From Diploptera punctata (lineage: Eukaryota > Arthropoda > Insecta > Blattodea > Blaberidae): a stretch of DNA of 64,000 nt. Both the position numbers and the translations under genes were made by a program. The DNA lies in assembly GCA_030220185.1 (NCBI GenBank), contig JASPKZ010002333.1:868001-932000 (forward strand), given 5' to 3'. Positions 62,145 to 64,000 of the stretch are shown here, piece by piece. The notes under the pieces were generated by a model, which made no database searches, was not told the DNA's origin, and saw only the letters and a program-made list of their open reading frames with translations. Positions within the stretch are counted from its first letter, which is position 1; each line of letters begins with the position of its first letter.

Positions 62145-62473
62145 GTATGTTCTAACTTGATTTGTTATCAATTATTATTTCATAAAACTTACTATGGGAA
62201 ATATTGCACATAAACATGCAATTTTCAACAGTTTTATATACAGATTAAGTCCACCGCTGTGGTCTCGAGGTAGCGTGCTGCCTTGGCACACAGCAGGCCC
62301 GGGTTCGATCCCCAGTCGGGACAGTTTTTCTGGGTGAGGTTTTTATCGGGGTTTTTCCTCGCCTGTAAGACAAATGTAAGGAAAACTTTAAGGCCCAAAT
62401 TGACCCCAAAATCATATGGCCATCACAATCATCATCATTCACATTCATCTTAGATTAAGCTTAGGATTAGGGA

Positions 62474-63845
62474 ATCAATGGTAAAGAGAAACATTTTTGC
62501 CTGAACCGGGAATCGAACCCCGAACCTTTAGCTTTCCGTGCTAATGCTCTGTCCACTGAGCTAATCCAGGCTTCATTCCCATCCAAGTAGAAATCCTTCC
62601 TTTACCTTACTCTACTGGTCCCACATTCAATTGCAATGAATCATCATTCACATGAATGGCTTCTACCTGAAGAAGACATGAAGGGACTCCACACAGCTAT
62701 AGCATTATGTATTAAATTAAGATTGAGAAGCTAAAGCTATTACTATGATAGAAATAAGTAAATTAATAAATACAATTAAATTATTGTAAATCAATGGTAA
62801 AGAGAAAAATTTTTGCTTGAACCGGGAATCGAACCCCGAACCTTTAGCTTTCCGTGCTAATGCTCTGCCACTGAGCTAATCCAGGCTTCATTCCCATCCA
62901 AGTAGAAATCCTTCCTTTACCTTACTCTACTGCTCCCACATTCAATTGTAATGAATCATCATTCACATGAATGGCTTCTACCTGAAGAAGACATGAAGGG
63001 ACTCCACACAGCTATAGCATTATGTATTAAATTAAGATTGAGAAGCTAAAGCTATTACTATGATAGAAATAAGTAAATTAATAAACACAATTAAATTATT
63101 GTAAATCAATGGTAAAGAGAAAAATTTTTGCCTGAACTGGGAATCGAACCCCGAACCTTTAGCTTTCCGTGCTAATGCTCTGTCCACTGAGCTAATTCAG
63201 GCTGCATTCTCATCCAAGCAGAAATCCTTTCTTTACCTCAGGTAGAAGCCATTCATTGGGGCACGCCGTAGCGTAGTGGTTAAGGCACTGAGCTACAAGC
63301 CAGAGGGTCGAGGGTTCAAGTCCCGTTGGGGTCAGGATTTTTAAAACTGACCCAAACCCTCTGGGAGCACTATGGCCCTGGGGTCGACTCAGCCTCTAAC
63401 GGAAATGAGTACCAGACGCTTGTTCTGGGGGTAAAGGCGGCCGTCACGCAGGGCTGACAACCCGGCTGACATAAAGTGTCGATTGTCTAGAAAAAGTGGG
63501 AGCCCTAACCTCCTACTACCCCAAGGGCCTCCGGGTCTGTTGTGGGATCACTTTACTTTACTTTATTTAGAAGCCATTCATTGTGTATTTGTGAATGATG
63601 ATTCATTGCAATTGAATGTGGGACCAGTAGAGTAAGGTAATGGAAGGATTTCTGCTTGGATGGGAATGAAGCCTGAATTAGCTCAGTGGACAGAGCATTA
63701 GCACGGAAAGCTAAAGGTTCGGGTTTGATTCCCGGTTCAGGCAAAAATGTTTCTCTTTGCCATTGATTTACAATAATTTGTGTTCATTAATTTACTTATT
63801 TCTATCATAGTAATAGCTTTAGCTTCTCAATACTAATTTAATTAA
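62474..63845 (+). mobile_element. tRNA-headed inverted/tandem element (T11) inside the SINE
   Basis: Flanked by TTAGGATTAGGGA (62461-62473 and 63846-63858). Three minus units of about 310 bp with modules near 62500-62570, 62812-62885 and 63128-63203, a switch near 63238, then one plus unit (module 63671-63742). Itself interrupted by a type 2 SINE (63258-63567). Left end ATCAATGGTAAAGAG and right end ACTAATTTAATTA as in T7. Confidence 0.93.
63258..63567 (+). mobile_element. tRNA-headed SINE, type 2, inside T11
   Basis: Flanked by TAGAAGCCATTCATT (63243-63257 and 63568-63582). Head GGGGCACGCCGTAGCGTAGT, B box GGTTCAAGTCCCG, tail ATCACTTTACTTTACTTTAT. Confidence 0.94.
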
Positions 63846-64000
63846 TTAGGATTAGGGACTCTCATGGCGCACCACTATCATCATCACCCATCATATCATC
63901 GGGCCTTCCAGCCCCAACCTCAGAAGTGGGTTACAAGTACGCCATGCCAGGAGACAACACCAGGAATGTCGAAAGACAACCTGGGGCATTTGTAAAAAAA

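Larger units (their letters stand above)
62249..64000 (+). mobile_element. tRNA-headed SINE, type 1, split by a 1.37 kb insertion
   Basis: 5' part 62249-62473: head AGTCCACCGCTGTGGTCTCG, B box GGTTCGATCCCC, core GCCTGTAAGACAAATGTAAG. 3' part 63859-64000: CATGGCGCACCACTATCATC through GTCGAAAGACAACCTGGGGC and a terminal A run. Together they match the unbroken copy at 32357-32755. Confidence 0.92.

Overview
This window is eukaryotic and almost certainly insect: 15 short GT-AG exons of one conserved metabolic gene lie on the + strand, separated by long AT-rich introns packed with retroelements. The repeat load, the many tRNA-headed repeats and the several related LINE families would suit a large-genome insect such as a cockroach-like polyneopteran, but that placement is only a guess.

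The only host gene is acetyl-CoA carboxylase (ACC). Exons at 249-388, 484-653, 4018-4106, 4340-4489, 6113-6316, 10496-10614, 19263-19551, 26573-26730, 38920-39100, 44313-44549, 49775-49978, 50071-50272, 57264-57364, 57719-57988 and 62024-62144 join in frame (2635 coding bases, about 878 residues). They encode the ACC central domain and the start of the carboxyltransferase domain. The biotin carboxylase and biotin carrier parts lie left of the window and the rest of the carboxyltransferase lies right of it.

The introns (92 bp to about 12.2 kb) hold: (1) Penelope-like element (PLE) debris, one piece with a readable GIY-YIG nuclease, mostly as foldbacks whose arms carry hammerhead-ribozyme-like motifs; (2) tRNA-headed inverted or tandem elements with 12-14 bp target-site duplications, including a 2.4 kb array of 304-bp units; (3) several LINE families (RTE-like A-D, and an I-group LINE with RNase H present as two near-identical copies); (4) at least four tRNA-headed SINE types and one SINE sharing a LINE 3' tail; (5) DNA transposons: two Tc1/mariner copies, one mariner-derived foldback, one hAT, pogo/Tigger remnants and a 3 kb element with 4-bp duplications.

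Layout: 1-10 kb, exons 1-5 with RTE, SINE and PLE pieces; 10-19 kb, exon 6, hAT, I-group LINE; 19-29 kb, exons 7-8, LINE A/B and nested foldbacks; 29-39 kb, mariner, a LINE A copy split by a SINE and a DNA transposon, second mariner 36 bp before exon 9; 39-50 kb, exons 9-11 with tRNA-headed elements; 50-57 kb, exon 12 then an I-group LINE split by the 304-bp array; 57-64 kb, exons 13-15, LINE B and a SINE split by a tRNA-headed array.

The most interesting signals are the hammerhead-like motifs, whose stem II and stem III sequences differ between elements while keeping complementarity, and the tRNA-headed foldback arrays, which share the inverted-arm architecture of the PLEs but carry a tRNA-like module where the PLEs carry the ribozyme.
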